DNA of 64,000 nt, taken from Oceanobacillus polygoni. GTDB taxonomy: Bacteria > Bacillota > Bacilli > Bacillales > Amphibacillaceae. The notes under the pieces were generated by a model. The model was not told the origin of the DNA. It saw only the letters and a program-made list of their open reading frames with translations, and ran no database searches. A program made the position numbers and the translations under genes. Of this stretch, positions 62,390-64,000 are shown piece after piece. Each line of letters opens with the position of its first letter. The first letter of the stretch is position 1. The stretch spans positions 24,867-88,866 of the forward strand of contig NZ_PIJY01000041.1 of NCBI RefSeq assembly GCF_008304605.1. Reading direction: 5' to 3'.

Positions 62390-62483
62390 TTACATTACCG
62401 TTTAACAGGTAACGAAACCCAATAATCAGGAAGGCTATAATGGAAGCTAAATAGATGGAAAGACTGACAAAAGCTAACCCCAT
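62379..62483 (-). CDS. 34-residue membrane peptide
   Basis: A very short gene with an excellent AGGAGGGGG ribosome binding site. The product starts MGLAFVSLSIYLASIIAF, forms one membrane helix and ends RYLLNGNVKKQ, giving a positive-inside cytoplasmic tail. The stop falls inside a perfect terminator hairpin. Such small single-helix proteins are often subunits or modulators of membrane complexes; the partner is unknown. It is convergent with bceB. Confidence 0.6.
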   Translation of the reverse strand: MGLAFVSLSIYLASIIAFLIIGFRYLLNGNVKKQ

Positions 62484-62489
62484 TCCTTC

Positions 62490-62724
62490 CCCCTCCTATA
62501 TAGTTCATCTTTTCAAAACGATCTCGATGGCACAAATCTTACCGCACTGCTAGAACACCTTCTATAATTGGTTTGAAAAAGAAATTCATGATTTCGTAAC
62601 AAAAAGCGAAAACTAAGTTAAAAAGTGCTGACAACAGGTGTGTTTTCAGATAAGATGTTGTGGTGGTTAAAAACGATCGTCTAGCATCAAGAATTCACAT
62701 CATTTTTCTAGGAGGTTCCAACAG
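62490..62724. other. Divergent intergenic region
   Basis: About 230 bases between the small peptide gene and yitT. It is AT-rich and should contain both promoters. No distinct operator was recognised. Confidence 0.35.
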
Positions 62725-63534
62725 ATGAAAAAAAATATAATGGTAATCGCTGGCTCCCTGCTTGTTGCCTTTGCATTTAACTTCTTTCTTGTTCCATTTG
62801 AAATTTTGAGTAGTGGCGTTAGTGGAATTGCTATTTTACTTGGATTGCTCACTCCATTTGATACGGGAGTGTTTAATCTCGTTCTAAATATACCAATTCT
62901 TATCCTTGGCTATTATAAGCTCGGAAAGGAAATTACCATAAATACGCTTGTTTGCGTCGTAACACTGTCCATCTTCTTATACGTGTTACCTGTTATTAGT
63001 CTGACAGACAACATATTGCTATCCGCCATATTCGGAGGAGTTCTCGGCGGGATTGGGATTGGGGTCATCATGAAATTCTCAGCAACATCTGGTGGCTTTG
63101 ATATTATCGCAATGATTATTTCCCGTACAAGTAATTTCAGCGTTGGTTTACTGCTTACAGGAATGAACGGCGTTATTGTTCTTTTTTCTGGCATGATTTT
63201 CGATTGGAATATCGCATTATACACCTTGTTATCGATTTATTTAACCGGTGCGATGATTGATAAAATTCATACGAATCATATTAAATTAACGATGCAAATC
63301 GTCACAACAAAGGGTGAGCTTATTCGTGAAGAGTTACTTCAATCCATCTATCGAGGCATTACGATTACAGATGGGTATGGCGGCTACACTAATGAAAAGA
63401 AGCAAATTATGATGATGGTCGTAACCCGATATGAAACATTACAGATTAAAGAAATTGTTCGCTCACATGATGAAAAAGCATTTATTAACGTATTTGAAAC
63501 CGTTGAGGTTGATGGTGAGTTTGCGAGGAATTGA
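62725..63534 (+). CDS. YitT family membrane protein
   Basis: A 269-residue protein with five membrane helices in the first 180 residues (NFFLVPFEILSSGVSGIAIL at the start, GIGVIMKFSATSGGFDIIAMI in the middle) and a C-terminal cytoplasmic DUF2179 domain (IHTNHIKLTMQIVTTKGELI, FETVEVDGEFARN). YitT proteins are widespread in Firmicutes and of unproven function; roles in transport have been suggested. An AGGAGGTT site precedes the ATG. Single gene. Confidence 0.88.
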   Translation: MKKNIMVIAGSLLVAFAFNFFLVPFEILSSGVSGIAILLGLLTPFDTGVFNLVLNIPILILGYYKLGKEITINTLVCVVTLSIFLYVLPVISLTDNILLSAIFGGVLGGIGIGVIMKFSATSGGFDIIAMIISRTSNFSVGLLLTGMNGVIVLFSGMIFDWNIALYTLLSIYLTGAMIDKIHTNHIKLTMQIVTTKGELIREELLQSIYRGITITDGYGGYTNEKKQIMMMVVTRYETLQIKEIVRSHDEKAFINVFETVEVDGEFARN

Positions 63535-63875
63535 CTCTATTTCTACGCTTTAAGGAGAGAGTGCTTTCTCTCCTGGCTTTCATCCATCGACAAACCATTA
63601 TCAAATAACTGATAGACACATTTAAAATCTTCTTAACGGAATAGCTGTACACGATTTCACGATTATTTACATTCCAATGCCTCCTTATGATTTTCTTCGC
63701 AAACAATTTAATTTCGTAAATTACGTTATCATTCATATTTAGAATGGATAAGAATCTCTGGTCAGAACCCTGCTACAATCTTATTTAAGCCAATTTTCAA
63801 ACATATACGAACCTGTTATACTAATTGAAAACCCTTACCTACTAATCGAAATTCATTTGTAAAAGGAGGCTTTCG
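63535..63875 (+). other. Intergenic region with hairpin and promoter
   Basis: GGAGAGA and TCTCTCC (63551-63571) make a hairpin after yitT. The rest is AT-rich. A candidate promoter for lytS is TTTTCA-N17-TATACT near 63795-63825. A minus-strand frame across 63485-63736 overlaps yitT and has no ribosome binding site. Confidence 0.4.
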
Positions 63876-64000
63876 ATGTTCGAATTATTGGTGACATTGG
63901 TAGAACGCGTGGGAATTATTGTAACAATCGCCTTTATTTTAACGAGATTTCACTTTTTCCGGAACATGTTTTATCAAGACCAGCTCAACCGGAAGCAACA
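63876..64000 (+). CDS. lytS: LytS-type sensor kinase, N-terminal part
   Basis: The gene runs off the right edge. The 41 visible codons (MFELLVTLVERVGIIVTIAFILTRFHFFRNM onward) match the first helix of LytS/BtsS-type kinases with a 5TM-LYT domain, and AAAAGGAGG precedes the ATG. LytSR senses membrane potential or pyruvate and controls holin-like lrgAB genes; the partner response regulator should follow outside the window. Confidence 0.7.
   Translation, partial: MFELLVTLVERVGIIVTIAFILTRFHFFRNMFYQDQLNRKQ

Noticed and set aside
62273-62425. 50-codon frame after bceB with a GGGAGG site
   Set aside because: It runs through a perfect bidirectional terminator and has an atypical Arg-rich composition, so it is probably repeat-derived or chance.
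63485-63736. 83-codon frame on the minus strand over the yitT end
   Set aside because: It overlaps yitT, has no ribosome binding site and no recognisable family; most likely a chance frame.
1-64000. CRISPR arrays, tRNA or rRNA genes, intact insertion sequences
   Set aside because: No regularly spaced repeats, no cloverleaf-type conserved T-arm or anticodon segments, and no transposase frame were seen on reading the window.

Overview
The window looks like chromosomal DNA of a low-GC, endospore-forming Bacillaceae member, probably a halotolerant genus such as Oceanobacillus, Virgibacillus or a relative. The reasons are strong AGGAGG-type ribosome binding sites, frequent TTG and GTG starts, sigma-A promoters of the TTGACA-N17-TATAAT kind, many acidic proteins, and Bacillus-type gene families: HtpG, YpjP, YeeI, BceRSAB, the cysH operon, the DUF1659/DUF2922/YvrJ trio and an SspM-like spore peptide. 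The genus is an inference. No tRNA, rRNA, CRISPR array or intact transposase was seen.

Layout. 0-6.5 kb: htpG behind a perfect CIRCE operator, a divergent sirtuin, ypjP, the stand-alone effector domain of a truncated AraC-type regulator, a small spore-type peptide, an MccF-like LD-carboxypeptidase and a VOC protein. 6.5-17.8 kb: a complete phosphonate catabolism locus on the minus strand (phnF, phnGHIJK, phnM, phnL, a PHP phosphoesterase, phnD, phnC and two phnE), with PhoP-box-like repeats in front of phnG. 18-26.7 kb: an L,D-transpeptidase, a small lipoprotein, a BASS/ACR3-like exporter, a Fur-controlled siderophore uptake operon divergent from an IruO/YcgT-like reductase, and an MFS transporter. 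26.8-38.5 kb: yeeI, then a nine-gene assimilatory sulfate reduction and siroheme operon on the minus strand (cysH, sat, cysP, cysC, cysJ, cysI, a SUMT-HemD fusion, sirB, sirC) behind a long leader that holds a small ORF and a terminator.

38.5-42.7 kb is a patchwork: a second, truncated yeeI, a zinc-ribbon/RpoA-CTD-like protein, a deleted carboxylesterase pseudogene, a GNAT, the DUF1659/DUF2922/YvrJ genes split by a structured intergenic element, and an orphan phage-type DnaD protein. 42.8-49.5 kb: an orphan peptide/glutathione-binding lipoprotein, a membrane protein, L-lactate permease, a gamma-glutamyltransferase and a DUF1648 gene with an internal TGA. 49.5-53.5 kb: a 786-residue protein with two class I isoprenoid-synthase-like domains, a double GNAT and a methyltransferase. 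53.8-57.4 kb: small accessory and membrane proteins of unknown role. 57.7-62.2 kb: a BceRSAB-type antimicrobial-peptide sensing and detoxification module. 62.4-64 kb: a 34-residue membrane peptide, a YitT protein and the start of a LytS-type sensor kinase.

The best candidates for something undescribed are the two-domain isoprenoid enzyme at 49.5-51.9 kb, the cysH leader near 38.2-38.5 kb, the structured element inside the DUF1659/DUF2922 operon and the unusual features of the phn locus.
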